A DNA stretch of 46,565 nt from Actinomycetes bacterium (lineage in GTDB: Bacteria; Actinomycetota; Acidimicrobiia; Acidimicrobiales; Aldehydirespiratoraceae). Below the pieces are notes generated by a model, which was not told the DNA's origin, searched no databases, and worked only from the letters and a program-made list of their open reading frames with translations. Positions 8,378 to 17,614 of the stretch are shown here, piece after piece. Every line of letters begins with the position of its first letter. Positions within the stretch are counted from its first letter, which is position 1. The stretch is taken from positions 1 through 46,565 of the forward strand of contig JAJRXC010000067.1 in assembly GCA_024276495.1 (NCBI GenBank), in the 5' to 3' direction. A program made the position numbers and the translations under genes.

Positions 8378-9301
8378 GTGAACGACACATCCGGGACCGG
8401 GCCCGTCGACTATCTCGAGCTGACGCGGGCGACCTACGAACGACTCGGCTACGACGCCTACCGCTGGACCCACAACACCGACCCGGTCCCGCTCGCCCCG
8501 TTGCCGAGACCTCTCTCGGAGTGCCGCGTCGCGTTGATCGCGTCGGGTGGGATCTACCGGGTCGGCCAGGTCGCGTTCACCCACAAGGACGACACGTCGG
8601 TTCGCCGCATCCCCACCGATGTCGCGATCGACGAGTTGCGAGCCGGCCACTTCGCCTACGACCTCACCGACGCCCGCCGCGACCCCAACGTGGTGTTCCC
8701 ACTCGAACCCCTGCGCCGCCTCGTCGACGACGGCACCATCGGCTCGCTCACCTCCCACGCCCTCACCTTCATGGGCGGCATCTACTCACAGCGCCGCGTC
8801 GTCGCGGAGTTGATTCCCCGGATCGAGCGGGCGCTCGACTCGATGGGCGCCGACATCGCCCTTCTCGTACCGGTTTGACCGGTCTGCCATCAGTCAGTTG
8901 GGCTGATCGCACGGCAACTCGAGACCAACGGCACCCCCACGGTGGCGATGACCAGCGCCTGGTCGATCACCGCCGCGGTCAACACGCCGCGCGCCGCGTT
9001 CCTCGATTTCCCCCTCGGCCACACCAGCGGCCGACCCGGCCGACCCGACGAGCAGCGCGAGATCATCCGCGACGCGCTGCGACTGTTCGAGTCGGCGGGA
9101 CAGTCGGGAACGATCGTCCCGCTCGACTTCGACTGGGGTTCGCCCTGGAAGGACGACCCGACGAAGCTGGTCGGGAACGCCTCCGCCCGACTCGACACCC
9201 CCCAGTACCAAAGCGATGCGGATCGCCGGGCCGCGATCGAACGACACGGAACGACCGCGGCCTGTGCCGCCTGCGACCCCGAGGACGGCCCGCGGGAATG
9301 A
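8378..9301 (+). CDS. GrdB-family selenoprotein (Sec167)
   Basis: A 307-residue protein if the TGA at 8876-8878 is read as Sec. Upstream (residues 1-166) includes ALIASGGIYRVGQ and ALTFMGGIYSQRRV; downstream the same frame continues as PVCHQSVGLIARQLE and ends at TGA 9299-9301. Together they match the glycine/sarcosine/betaine reductase selenoprotein B family, with the redox motif U-P-V-C at residues 167-170. Both halves keep coding character with no frameshift. A hairpin follows the UGA. The start is GTG at 8378, without an obvious ribosome site. No grdA or grdE/grdC partner is present, so true glycine reductase activity is unlikely; a thiol/selenol redox role is inferred. The C-terminus adds a CAAC motif. 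Confidence 0.85.
8885..8916 (+). promoter_or_regulatory. Candidate bacterial SECIS hairpin, GrdB-family gene
   Basis: Directly after the UGA at 8876-8878, ATCAG (8889-8893) can pair with CTGAT (8903-8907), and TGCC (8885-8888) with GGCA (8913-8916). Alternatively TCAG/CTGA closes the small loop TTGGG at 8898-8902, 19 bases after the UGA. The hexamer CAGTTG at 8895-8900 also forms the tip of the hairpin in the second Sec candidate at nearly the same distance. Structure was judged by eye only. Confidence 0.55.
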
Positions 9302-9361
9302 CCGCGCGACGACATCGTCGCCACCGACGGCCCGCCTCCTCTCGCTGCGCACCGACGGCGG

Positions 9362-11053
9362 TCAGCCCCGCAGGAGACGACCCGCGAGCTCACCGGTGGG
9401 TTCGCCGTGATCCATGAAGTGGCGGCCGTTGACGAACGTGTGGTCGATGCCGTCGGCTCGCTGCACGAATCGGGGGGCATCGCCGGGGAAGTCGTGAACG
9501 ATCTCCGGGAGCGTCAACGAGAGGGTATCGAGATCGATCACGTTGACGTCGGCGAAGCTGCCCTCGCGCAACGTGCCGCGATCGGTGTAACCGATGAACT
9601 CCGCCGTGTCGGAGCTGAGCGCGCGCACCCCTTCCTCCAACGTCAGCACCTGCTCGTCGCGCACCCAGTGCGCCAGGACGTAGGTCGGCTGGGACGCATC
9701 CATGATCTGGGTGGCGTGGGCACCGGCATCGGCCAACCCCATGATCGTGACCGGTGAGGTGACGAGCTCGCGGACGGCGTCGTGGTCCTCGTTCATCACC
9801 GGCCAGTTGACGATGGACCGCCCGTCCGACGCCACCATCACGTCGATGTAGGCCTCGATCGGTGTGACCCCGCGTGCGGAGGCGATCGCCGCGATCGAGT
9901 CGGCCGGCGTGTAGTCGTAGCCGGCCGGCTGACCGGCCGGCATGAGGTACATGCGCTCGTAGCGCTCGATCGGCTCGCCGGCACCCTCCTCGACGAGCCG
10001 GGCCCGGATCTCGGGGTCACGAAGGGCATCGAGGCGGCCGGCCAGGTCTCGCTCCCTGATCGGTTGAAACGACGCCAGCCCGTCGAGCAAGGTGTTGGCC
10101 GCGAAGGAGAAGAGCACGCCGACGCTGCGAGGTGTGATCTGGGGACGAAGCTGCGCGCCGGTGCGGTTGGCCTCCTCCGAGCGGCGGATCACGTCGCGGT
10201 AGTGGGTTCCCAACGACTTGATCTGTTGCAGGTTGAACGAGAACGGCCGCCCGGTCCGGCGGCTCAACTCGGCCATCCAGCCGAGCTCCTCGTCGACCCG
10301 TGAGGCGTTGTCGTCGAGCTCGTTGTAGCGAGGCGCCGACTCGAGCACCCCCTTGCCGAGGCGACCCAGCGGTTCCGCGATCGCGAAGAACTCCGAGGGC
10401 GGTGCCCAGGTGCCGGGAACGTTGCGGCCGTCGGGAACCCGGTGAAAGAGGCTTCGTGAGATCGAGTAGCCGAGCGCACCGGCGACGATCGCGTCCTCGA
10501 CGAGACGGGCCATCTCCGCGAGCTGGTCGGGAGTGGCCTCGAAGTCGGGTTCACACGCGGCTTCGCCGGCCACATAGAGCCGCACGGCCACGTCGCCGAC
10601 GTACCCACCGGCGTTGATGCCCTGGGGCATCGCGTCGATCGCATCGAGGTAGCCGCCGAACCCCTCCCAGTTCCAGGGCAACCCGTCGAGAATGCACGAC
10701 GCGGGAATGTCCTCGACCGTCTCCATCGCTTCCGCCAACACGTTGGCATGGCCGGGCCGGACCGGCGCGAACGTCATGCCACAGTTGCCCATCACGACCG
10801 AGGTGACGCCGTGATAGCACGAGGAGGACATCGTGGGGTCCCATCCGATCTGGGCGTCGAGGTGGGAGTGCAGATCGACGAACCCCGGGGTGACGATCCT
10901 GCCTTCCGCGTCGATCACCTGGTTGGCGCCGGCCGCGTCGACCTCACCGACGGCCGTGACCCGGTCACCGTCGATGCCGACATCGGCCCGGCGAGCCGGT
11001 GCCCCGGTGCCGTCGACCACCGTTCCGTTCACGATCACCACGTCATGGGCCAC
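9362..11053 (-). CDS. N-acyl-D-amino-acid deacylase-like amidohydrolase
   Basis: A 563-residue amidohydrolase-superfamily enzyme, closest in look to D-aminoacylases. It shows DLHSHLDAQ (metal-binding H-x-H), NCGMTFAPV, and a C-terminal active-site region around GLADAGAH, plus the usual small beta domain split between both ends (DVVIVNGTVVDGTGAP at the start; GSFADVNVIDLDTL near the end). The start is GTG at 11053 with a strong AGGAGG 8 bases upstream. It is a single gene, convergent with the GrdB-family gene. Its upstream region carries a 31-bp motif shared with the DUF1214-like gene at 28577. The substrate is unknown; family annotation to D-amino acids is often unreliable. Confidence 0.85.
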   Translation of the reverse strand: MAHDVVIVNGTVVDGTGAPARRADVGIDGDRVTAVGEVDAAGANQVIDAEGRIVTPGFVDLHSHLDAQIGWDPTMSSSCYHGVTSVVMGNCGMTFAPVRPGHANVLAEAMETVEDIPASCILDGLPWNWEGFGGYLDAIDAMPQGINAGGYVGDVAVRLYVAGEAACEPDFEATPDQLAEMARLVEDAIVAGALGYSISRSLFHRVPDGRNVPGTWAPPSEFFAIAEPLGRLGKGVLESAPRYNELDDNASRVDEELGWMAELSRRTGRPFSFNLQQIKSLGTHYRDVIRRSEEANRTGAQLRPQITPRSVGVLFSFAANTLLDGLASFQPIRERDLAGRLDALRDPEIRARLVEEGAGEPIERYERMYLMPAGQPAGYDYTPADSIAAIASARGVTPIEAYIDVMVASDGRSIVNWPVMNEDHDAVRELVTSPVTIMGLADAGAHATQIMDASQPTYVLAHWVRDEQVLTLEEGVRALSSDTAEFIGYTDRGTLREGSFADVNVIDLDTLSLTLPEIVHDFPGDAPRFVQRADGIDHTFVNGRHFMDHGEPTGELAGRLLRG

Positions 11054-11081
11054 GATCCATCCTCCTTTGCCGGCGAAGGGC

Positions 11082-11112
11082 CAAGAAGATCAACCCGGCC
11101 ACGATCTGTCAA
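11082..11112 (-). promoter_or_regulatory. Shared 31-bp promoter/operator motif, copy 1
   Basis: Reading the minus strand: TTGACAG, five variable bases, GGCCGGGTTGATCTT, one variable base, TTG. It ends 28 bases before the GTG of the amidohydrolase gene. An equal-length copy at 28609-28639 differs only in the five-base spacer and one other position, and ends 31 bases before its gene. TTGACA could be a -35 box, but no convincing -10 follows, so a regulator site is equally possible. Confidence 0.6.
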
Positions 11113-11148
11113 CCGGCCGCTGGGTGTGGTCGGCGATCGGTGAACGGC

Positions 11149-12573
11149 TCACGGTTGCATCACCACCGCCTTGGGTTCGGTGAAGAACTCGCGGCTGTAG
11201 AGGCCGCCCTCACGGCCGACGCCGGACCACCCCACCCCGCCGAACGGGGCGCGCAGATCGCGCACGAAGAAGCAGTTGACCCAGACCGTGCCGGCCCGCA
11301 GCCGTGCGGCCACGCGATGGGCACGGCGCACGTTCTCGGTGAACAACATGGCGTTGAGGCCGTAGCGGGTGGAGTTGGCCGCGGCCACCGCCTCGTCCTC
11401 GGTGTCGAAGCGTTGGATGGTGACGACGGGACCGAAGACCTCATCGGTGCAGATGCGGGCGTCGACCGGCGCATCGGTGATCACGGTGGGTCGCACCACC
11501 CACGAACCGTCGTCGGCCACCCCACCACAACGGACGTTGGCCTCGGCCGGCAGGTCGGTGAGGAATCCGGCCACCTTGGCGAAGTGGGTCTTGGAGGCGA
11601 GCGGGCCGACGTCGGTGGTCGCGTCGGACGGTGCGCCGACGGTGAGCGCCTCGGCCGACGCCACGAAACGGTCGACGAACGCGTCGTAGATCTCGGACTG
11701 CACGAACAGTCGGCTGCCGGCCAGACAGACCTGGCCGGCGTTGGTGAAGATGGCCCGGTTCGACCAGCTCACCGCCTCGTCGAGGTCGCAATCGGCGAAC
11801 ACGATGTTGGCGCCCTTGCCGCCGAGCTCGAGGCTCACCGGCACGAGCTTGGCCGCGCCGGCCGCGGCGATCACCCGGCCGGTGGTCGACTCGCCGGTGA
11901 ACGTCAGACGGTCGATCCCGTCGGAGGAGGTGAGGAACTCGCCGGCGCTGTCGGGACCGAAGCCGTGCACGACGTTGAGCACACCATCGGGGAAGCCGGC
12001 CTCGGTCGCGAGCCGGGCCAGGAACGATGCCGATGTCGGGGTGTCCTCGGCCGGTTTCAACACCACCGTGTTGCCCCACGCCAGCGCCGGGGCGATCTTC
12101 CAGGTCTCCAACATCAACGGGAAGTTCCACGGCGCGATCGCCGCGGCCACCCCCGCCGGCTCGTAGCGGGCGAAGGCATGGTGGCCGGTGTCACTGGGGT
12201 ACAGCTCCGACGGAGCGAGCCGGGCGTGGTCCGCGAAGAACCGGAAGTTCTGTGCGGCCCGGGGCACGTCCTTGCCGAGCATCGCGCGCAGGGGCTTTCC
12301 CATGTCGTGGGAGTCGGCGGCCGCGAGCTCGTCGGCGCTGGCTTCGATCAGGTCGGCCAGGGCATGGAGCAGCTCGCCACGTTCGGCGAAGCCCATCTTG
12401 GGCCACGGTCCGTCGTCGAACGCCCGCCGGGCCGCGCCGACCGCGGCATCGACATCGTCGCGTGACGACAACGCGACGGTGTCGTGCGGGGTCTGGGTCC
12501 ACGGGTCGATCGTCTCGAACGTGGCCCCGTCACCTGCTTCGCGGGCCTTCCCGTCGATCCAGTTCTCGATCAT
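11149..12573 (-). CDS. dmpC: 2-hydroxymuconic semialdehyde dehydrogenase
   Basis: A 474-residue NAD-dependent aldehyde dehydrogenase that oxidises 2-hydroxymuconic semialdehyde to 4-oxalocrotonate (enol form). The catalytic Cys283 is in [11 protein letters not shown], Glu249 in LELGGKG, and the NAD fold in FTGESTTGR. The start is ATG 12573 with GGAGGG upstream, overlapping the aldolase stop as ATGA; the frame further upstream is only the shadow of the aldolase. Assignment to this substrate rests on its place as last gene of a complete meta-cleavage operon. No semialdehyde hydrolase gene is present, so the pathway uses the dehydrogenase branch, suiting unsubstituted or para-substituted catechols. 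Confidence 0.88.
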   Translation of the reverse strand: MIENWIDGKAREAGDGATFETIDPWTQTPHDTVALSSRDDVDAAVGAARRAFDDGPWPKMGFAERGELLHALADLIEASADELAAADSHDMGKPLRAMLGKDVPRAAQNFRFFADHARLAPSELYPSDTGHHAFARYEPAGVAAAIAPWNFPLMLETWKIAPALAWGNTVVLKPAEDTPTSASFLARLATEAGFPDGVLNVVHGFGPDSAGEFLTSSDGIDRLTFTGESTTGRVIAAAGAAKLVPVSLELGGKGANIVFADCDLDEAVSWSNRAIFTNAGQVCLAGSRLFVQSEIYDAFVDRFVASAEALTVGAPSDATTDVGPLASKTHFAKVAGFLTDLPAEANVRCGGVADDGSWVVRPTVITDAPVDARICTDEVFGPVVTIQRFDTEDEAVAAANSTRYGLNAMLFTENVRRAHRVAARLRAGTVWVNCFFVRDLRAPFGGVGWSGVGREGGLYSREFFTEPKAVVMQP

Positions 12574-13598
12574 GATTCCCTCCGTTGGGCGAGGTCGGCG
12601 GCGATCTGGATGATCTGGTCCTCCTGCCCGCCCACGAGTTTGCGGTTGCCGCACTCCATCAAGATGTCGGCCCCCGACACGCGGTAGCGCTCGGCCGCCC
12701 GGTAGGCGTGCTTCAAGAAGCTGGAGTAGACGCCGGCGTATCCCATCACCAGCGAGAGCCGGTCGAGCACGCATTCGTCGTCCATGATCGGGCGGACGAC
12801 GTCTTCGGCGGCGTCGATCATCTTCAACACGTCGAGCCCGGTGCGGATACCGAGCCGCTCGGTGACCGCGGCCAACGCCTCACAGCTCGTGTTGCCCGAC
12901 CCGGCGCCGAAGCGGCGGGTGGAGCCGTCGACTTGCACCGCGCCGGCCCGGACCGCATGGATCGTGTTGGCGAGTGACAGCGAGAGGTTCTCGTGGCCGT
13001 GAAAGCCCACCTGCGCGTCGTCGCCCAACTCGGCCACCAGCGCGGCCACCCGATCGGCCGCGTCCTCGAGGATCAACGCCCCGGCCGAGTCGACGACGTA
13101 CACGCATTGACATCCGGCGTCGGCCATGATCCGGGCCTGCCCGGCCAGCACCTCCGGGCTGACCGTGTGGGCCATCATCAAAAAGCCCACCGTCTCGAGT
13201 CCGATGTCGCGGGCGAGAGCGAAGTGCTGTTCGGAGATGTCGGCCTCGGTGCAGTGGGTTGCCACCCGCACGATCGACACGCCGAGGTCACGGACCGCGG
13301 TGATGTCGTCCTTGGTGCCCAGGCCCGGAAGCATCAACGCGGCGATTCTGGCATCGTGGGCTTCGTCGACCGCCGCTCTCATGAGCACCCGCTCGTCGAC
13401 GAGGGAATGTCCGTAGTTGTACGACGACCCGCCGAGGCCGTCGCCGTGGGTGACCTCGATCACCGGCATTCCCGCGTCGTCGAGCGCTCGCACGATGGCG
13501 CGCACGTGCGCCTCGGTGAACTGGTGGCGCTTCGCGTGGGATCCGTCGCGCAGGCTGGTGTCGGTGACCCGCACGTCGAGCTCGGGTGAGAAGGGCAT
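12570..13598 (-). CDS. mhpE: 4-hydroxy-2-oxovalerate aldolase
   Basis: A 342-residue HMGL-like TIM-barrel aldolase that splits 4-hydroxy-2-oxovalerate into pyruvate and acetaldehyde, passing acetaldehyde to the acylating dehydrogenase. Signatures are [18 protein letters not shown] at the N-terminus (metal and catalytic residues), THGDGLGG, and the metal site in [15 protein letters not shown]. Length matches the DmpG/MhpE family. Its ATG at 13598 shares a base with the stop of the preceding gene (TGATG), so the two channelling partners are translationally coupled. Confidence 0.94.
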   Translation of the reverse strand: MPFSPELDVRVTDTSLRDGSHAKRHQFTEAHVRAIVRALDDAGMPVIEVTHGDGLGGSSYNYGHSLVDERVLMRAAVDEAHDARIAALMLPGLGTKDDITAVRDLGVSIVRVATHCTEADISEQHFALARDIGLETVGFLMMAHTVSPEVLAGQARIMADAGCQCVYVVDSAGALILEDAADRVAALVAELGDDAQVGFHGHENLSLSLANTIHAVRAGAVQVDGSTRRFGAGSGNTSCEALAAVTERLGIRTGLDVLKMIDAAEDVVRPIMDDECVLDRLSLVMGYAGVYSSFLKHAYRAAERYRVSGADILMECGNRKLVGGQEDQIIQIAADLAQRRES

Positions 13599-14494
13599 CA
13601 GTTGGCCGCTCCCTCGGCGAGATGGCGGGCGATCTCCTCGCCCACCCGGGTGGCGGCGGCGGTCATGATGTCGAGATTGCCGGAGTACGGCGGCAAGAAG
13701 TCGCCGGCCCCCTCCACCTCGAGAAAGATCGCGACCCGGCCCCGGTCGTCGTTGCCGGTGGGTTCGTCGAACTGGGGATCGGCGAGCAGGCGATATCCCG
13801 GCACGTAGCCCTGCACCTCGGAAACGACCGCGTGGATCGACTCCGAGATCTTGTCGGTGTCGGCGTCGGCCGGGATCGAGCAGTAGATCGTGTCGCGCAT
13901 GATCAGCGGAGGCTCGGCCGGGTTCAAGATGATGATCGCCTTGCCCGTGGCGGCCTCGCCGATCTGTTCGACGGCCGATGCCGTGGTGCGGGTGAACTCG
14001 TCGATGTTCTGGCGGGTGCCCGGGCCGGCCGACTTCGACGCCACCGTGGCCACGATCTCGGCGTAGTCGACGTCGACCACGCTCGACACGGCGTGCACCA
14101 TCGGAATGGTCGCCTGGCCGCCGCAGGTGACCATGTTGATGTTCATCGCCGAGACGTGTTCGGTGAGGTTGGCCGGCGGCACCACGAACGGGCCCCGAGC
14201 CGCGGGGGTGAGGTCGACGGCGCGGATGCCGGCCTCGCGATAGCGGGGCGCGTTGCGCACATGGACCGACGCGGAGGTGGCCTCGAACACGATGTCGGGC
14301 AGTTCGTCTCGGGCGAGCAGCCAGTCGACTCCTTCCGCCGACGCCTCGAGCCCCTCGGCTCTGGCCCGGGCCAGGCCTTCGCTGTCGGGATCGACACCGA
14401 CCATCCACCCCAGCTCGACATGGTCCGAGCGCAGCAGCTTGTACATGAGGTCGGTCCCGATGTTGCCCGAGCCGACGATCGCGGCGGTGCTCAC
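13598..14494 (-). CDS. mhpF: Acetaldehyde dehydrogenase (acylating)
   Basis: A 298-residue enzyme converting acetaldehyde, NAD and CoA to acetyl-CoA. The NAD motif GSGNIG is at residues 9-14, the catalytic Cys124 is in [10 protein letters not shown], and the C-terminal dimerisation part that docks on the aldolase is complete. The start is GTG at 14494 overlapping the hydratase stop as GTGA. Family length is usually 300-320 residues, so it is full length. The open frame upstream of 14494 is a shadow of the hydratase gene. Confidence 0.94.
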   Translation of the reverse strand: MSTAAIVGSGNIGTDLMYKLLRSDHVELGWMVGVDPDSEGLARARAEGLEASAEGVDWLLARDELPDIVFEATSASVHVRNAPRYREAGIRAVDLTPAARGPFVVPPANLTEHVSAMNINMVTCGGQATIPMVHAVSSVVDVDYAEIVATVASKSAGPGTRQNIDEFTRTTASAVEQIGEAATGKAIIILNPAEPPLIMRDTIYCSIPADADTDKISESIHAVVSEVQGYVPGYRLLADPQFDEPTGNDDRGRVAIFLEVEGAGDFLPPYSGNLDIMTAAATRVGEEIARHLAEGAAN

Positions 14495-15297
14495 GACCCA
14501 CGCTCCTCGTTCTCGAGGCGGGTGGTGACGGTGCCGAGGTCGCCGAACGTCGCCGTCACCGTCTCGCCGGGGGCGACGGGCCGCATGGGTCCGAGCGCGC
14601 CGGTCATGACCACGTCGCCGGCCCTCAGGGGCGCACCCCGGGCGCACAACGTGTCGGCCAGCCAACGGGCCGCGTGCAGCGGGTGCCCGAGACAGGCTGC
14701 GCCGACACCGGTGGAGACCTCCTCGTCGTCGATCGTCATCACCATCTCGATCGTGCGAAGGTCGACCCGATCGAGAGGCACGGGTCGGCCGCCGAGCACG
14801 TAGACACCGCAGCTCGCGTTGTCGGCGACCGTGTCGACGATTCGGATGTCCCAATCGGCGATCCGGCTGTCGACCACCTCGATCGACGGGAGCGCGTACG
14901 CGGTGGCCGAGATGATGTCGTGGAAGCTGTGCTCGCCCCGGTCGAGATCGTGTTCGAGCACCAGCGCCACCTCGGCTTCGGCGCGAGGCGCCAGGAGTCG
15001 GCCCCGCTCGATCTCGATGCCGTCGCCGTACTCCATGTCGGCGAAGAGGGCACCGAAGTCGGGTTGGTCGACACCGATCTGGGCCATCACCGCGTCCGAT
15101 GTGATGCCGATCTTGCGACCGCAGATCCGTCGACCGGCCTCGAGCGACAGTTTGGTGTTGATGTCCTGCACGGCGTAGCCCACGTCGATGTCGGTCTCGG
15201 TGCCGAGGATCGTGCGGACCGGCGGGCAGGCATCACCCGACTCGGCGGCGGCTCGGAGCGCGGCGGCGGCTTCGGCGATCAACGACTCGTCGGCCAT
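14491..15297 (-). CDS. mhpD: 2-oxopent-4-enoate hydratase
   Basis: A 268-residue member of the fumarylacetoacetate hydrolase-like fold, adding water to 2-hydroxypenta-2,4-dienoate to give 4-hydroxy-2-oxovalerate. It has the hydratase-type motifs [37 protein letters not shown] (metal-binding Glu residues) and the run [20 protein letters not shown]. These resemble DmpE/MhpD more than DmpH, which separates it from the decarboxylase paralogue two genes upstream. One base separates its ATG from the tautomerase stop. Confidence 0.92.
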   Translation of the reverse strand: MADESLIAEAAAALRAAAESGDACPPVRTILGTETDIDVGYAVQDINTKLSLEAGRRICGRKIGITSDAVMAQIGVDQPDFGALFADMEYGDGIEIERGRLLAPRAEAEVALVLEHDLDRGEHSFHDIISATAYALPSIEVVDSRIADWDIRIVDTVADNASCGVYVLGGRPVPLDRVDLRTIEMVMTIDDEEVSTGVGAACLGHPLHAARWLADTLCARGAPLRAGDVVMTGALGPMRPVAPGETVTATFGDLGTVTTRLENEERGS

Positions 15298-15298
15298 G

Positions 15299-15520
15299 TC
15301 ACGTCCTCTCCCTCGCCTCGCGCGCCAGACGGGCCTGCTTGTCGGCCAGGAGCTCGCCGCCGGCCATGAAGTCGGTGTTGGGGAACTCGTCGATCCACAC
15401 CCGCACCGATTCGGGCGGAGCGCCGATGTGCTCGACCATGGCGTCGGTGATCGCGGCCATCAGCGCCCGCTTCTGAGCGGGGGTTCGGCCGGCGGCCATG
15501 TGGACGTTGACCAACGGCAT
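15299..15520 (-). CDS. dmpI: 4-oxalocrotonate tautomerase
   Basis: A 73-residue tautomerase. The start at ATG 15520 gives Met-Pro-Leu-Val, so the catalytic Pro becomes N-terminal after Met removal, which is essential in this family and rules out the longer upstream frame. VRVWIDEFPNTDFMAGG matches the family's C-terminal region with the strand that shapes the hexameric active site. It is slightly longer than the classical 62-residue enzyme. It isomerises 2-hydroxymuconate to the keto acid used by the decarboxylase encoded next door. Confidence 0.93.
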   Translation of the reverse strand: MPLVNVHMAAGRTPAQKRALMAAITDAMVEHIGAPPESVRVWIDEFPNTDFMAGGELLADKQARLAREARERT

Positions 15521-15524
15521 CGCG

Positions 15525-16310
15525 CTAGTCCTTCCCCGTGATCGACACCGAACCGAGGTGCGAGTAGCGGGCGGTTGCCGTCGTGCCGGGGGCGAGCGGA
15601 TGGGCATCGGTGGCAGCCCCGGCCATCACCATCCACCCGGCCTCGAGCTTCCCGCCGTGGGTGCCGAGATGGTTGGCCAACATCGCCAGACAATGCGCGG
15701 GGTCACCCAACAGCGCCGCGCCGGTGGCGGTGCCGGTGACCTCACCGTCGATCTCGAAGACGCAGCCGAGGGTGGTGAGATCGGCGTCGCGGGGTCCGAT
15801 GCCCTCGTCTCCGAGCATCACGCGGGCGGCCGAGGTGTTGTCGGCGATCACATCGGGAAGGGTGAACGAGAAAGCCTCGTAGCGGGAATCGATCACCTCG
15901 ATGCCCCCGACCACCTTCTCGGTCGCGTCGAGCGCATCGGCCGCGGTGACACCGGGGCCGGCCAGGTCCTCGGCGAGCACGAACACGAGCTCGGGTTCGC
16001 AACGCGGATGGATCAACTCACCGAGGTCGACCGCTCCGGATGAATCGAGCACCGACGACGCCAGCACCCAGCCGTAGACGGGCTCCGACACGCCCATCTG
16101 CTCCTGCTTGGCCACGGAGGTGAGGCCGAGCTTTGCCCCCGCGACCGCATCGCCCCGACCGAGTCGGAGCTCGAGCAGCGCCGCCTGGATGGCGTAGGCG
16201 TCGTCGATGCGCAACTCTTCGATCTGGGCGCTGATCGCGCGCACCTCGCGGCGCTCGTCGACCGCGGCGAGCAGATAGCCGGCCCATTCGGCGTGATCGA
16301 TCGAGGTCAT
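15525..16310 (-). CDS. dmpH: 4-oxalocrotonate decarboxylase
   Basis: A 261-residue fumarylacetoacetate hydrolase-fold enzyme. Motifs AGAKLGLTSVAKQEQMGV, PVYGW, LIHPRCEPELVFVL and GGIEVIDSRYEAFSFTLPDVIADN closely follow the DmpH/XylI decarboxylase rather than the hydratase. It decarboxylates 4-oxalocrotonate to 2-oxopent-4-enoate and usually works as a complex with the hydratase, which is encoded two genes downstream. The ATG at 16310 overlaps the Rieske gene stop (ATGA). Confidence 0.92.
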   Translation of the reverse strand: MTSIDHAEWAGYLLAAVDERREVRAISAQIEELRIDDAYAIQAALLELRLGRGDAVAGAKLGLTSVAKQEQMGVSEPVYGWVLASSVLDSSGAVDLGELIHPRCEPELVFVLAEDLAGPGVTAADALDATEKVVGGIEVIDSRYEAFSFTLPDVIADNTSAARVMLGDEGIGPRDADLTTLGCVFEIDGEVTGTATGAALLGDPAHCLAMLANHLGTHGGKLEAGWMVMAGAATDAHPLAPGTTATARYSHLGSVSITGKD

Positions 16311-17566
16311 GAATCGCCCAGCTCCTCGCGGGCGGCGGCCGCGCCGAGGTGGAGCTGCTTCATCTCCTCGGCCAGGGGGCTGTAGCGCATCGATCCGTCG
16401 TTGATCCAGTCGATCGCGAAGCCCGCACCCCGACCGAACTTGGACCGTTCGAGCGGAAGCTTGATCACGTCGTGGGGCTCGCGCACCACCGCCACCGGGT
16501 CGTTCCCCTCGCACACCGCGTCGATGGCTTCACGGAACATCCGCCGGCAGGCCAACACCCCGACGTCGCTCTTGGTGAGCTTCTCGTTGGTGCGATCCGC
16601 GACGGGCCCCTGGGTCACCCACGCCATGATGTCCTGGCCCTCGATGTAGTCGACGATGAAGCGCCCGTCGTCGTCGATCCACTCGATCGGATAGTCCACG
16701 CAGCGGTCGTCGCCGCTCACGTCGGCGCCGTCGGGCGCGTGCACCGTGTAGAACATGACGTGGGTGTTCGTGTCGTCGACCGGCACCCGTATCTGCATCT
16801 GGTACACACCGTTGCCGCCCACCCACATCTTGTAGGGGAACACGAGCGGGTGCCCGACCTTCCAGTCGTCGCTCTCCTCGGACTGGCCTTCCAACAAGCG
16901 GCGTTTGATGATGCCGTGCTCGAACGGATCGAACGCCACCTTCTCGTGCTTGTTGCCGCCGAACGACTCCGGCATCGGCGTGCCCTGCTGGGCGGCGACG
17001 AACTCGAAGTAGTTTCCGTGCAACGCCTCGACGTGGTACGGGTCGACGGAGTTCTCCATGATCTGGAGCCAGTTGCAGGGGATGACCGTGTGGCCGACGT
17101 CGCGCACGCCCTCCATCACGTAGGCCTCGTAGCGGGGCAACTCGGGTGCAGGGTCGGCGCCGATGTAGGCCCACACGAGCCCGCCGAGCGCCTGGGCCCG
17201 GCCCGCCCGCACCCCGCAGCTCTCGCGGAACTTCGGTGACGAGTCGGGCTCGGCGAGGATCTCCACACAGTTGCCATCGGTGTCGAACTTCCAGCCGTGG
17301 TAGCCACACCGCAGGCCGTCGTCCTCGACGATGCCGTACACCATCGAGGCCCCCCGGTGGGGGCAACGCTCGTCGACGATCCCGTAGCTGCCGTCGCCGG
17401 TCTTGAACACCGCCCAGTCCTCGCCGAGAAGCCGGGTGCGCTTCGCGGGGAACTCGTCGAGCTCGCGAACGAACGCCACCGGGTACCAGAAGTGACGCAG
17501 CACCTCGCCCATCGGCGTACCCGGACCCACCTGGGTGAGCTCTTCGTTTTGTTCCTTCGTGAGCAT
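16307..17566 (-). CDS. Rieske non-haem iron oxygenase, large subunit
   Basis: A 419-residue ring-hydroxylating oxygenase alpha subunit. The Rieske [2Fe-2S] site is Cys68-x-His70 and Cys87-x2-His90 (CPHRG, CGYHGW). The mononuclear iron site is Asp175-x2-His178-x4-His183 within NSVDPYHVEALHG. Sequence style resembles single-component (phthalate dioxygenase/PobA-like) alpha-only oxygenases. No beta subunit, ferredoxin or reductase gene is in the operon, so electrons must come from elsewhere. Its position between the phosphotransfer pair and the ring-cleavage enzymes suggests it makes the catechol. Forty-eight bases separate it from the PpsA-like gene, enough for a secondary promoter. Confidence 0.9.
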   Translation of the reverse strand: MLTKEQNEELTQVGPGTPMGEVLRHFWYPVAFVRELDEFPAKRTRLLGEDWAVFKTGDGSYGIVDERCPHRGASMVYGIVEDDGLRCGYHGWKFDTDGNCVEILAEPDSSPKFRESCGVRAGRAQALGGLVWAYIGADPAPELPRYEAYVMEGVRDVGHTVIPCNWLQIMENSVDPYHVEALHGNYFEFVAAQQGTPMPESFGGNKHEKVAFDPFEHGIIKRRLLEGQSEESDDWKVGHPLVFPYKMWVGGNGVYQMQIRVPVDDTNTHVMFYTVHAPDGADVSGDDRCVDYPIEWIDDDGRFIVDYIEGQDIMAWVTQGPVADRTNEKLTKSDVGVLACRRMFREAIDAVCEGNDPVAVVREPHDVIKLPLERSKFGRGAGFAIDWINDGSMRYSPLAEEMKQLHLGAAAAREELGDS

Positions 17567-17614
17567 GACACTCTCCCTTTCGCTCGCCCCGCGACGCGGT
17601 CGGCGGTGCTCGAT

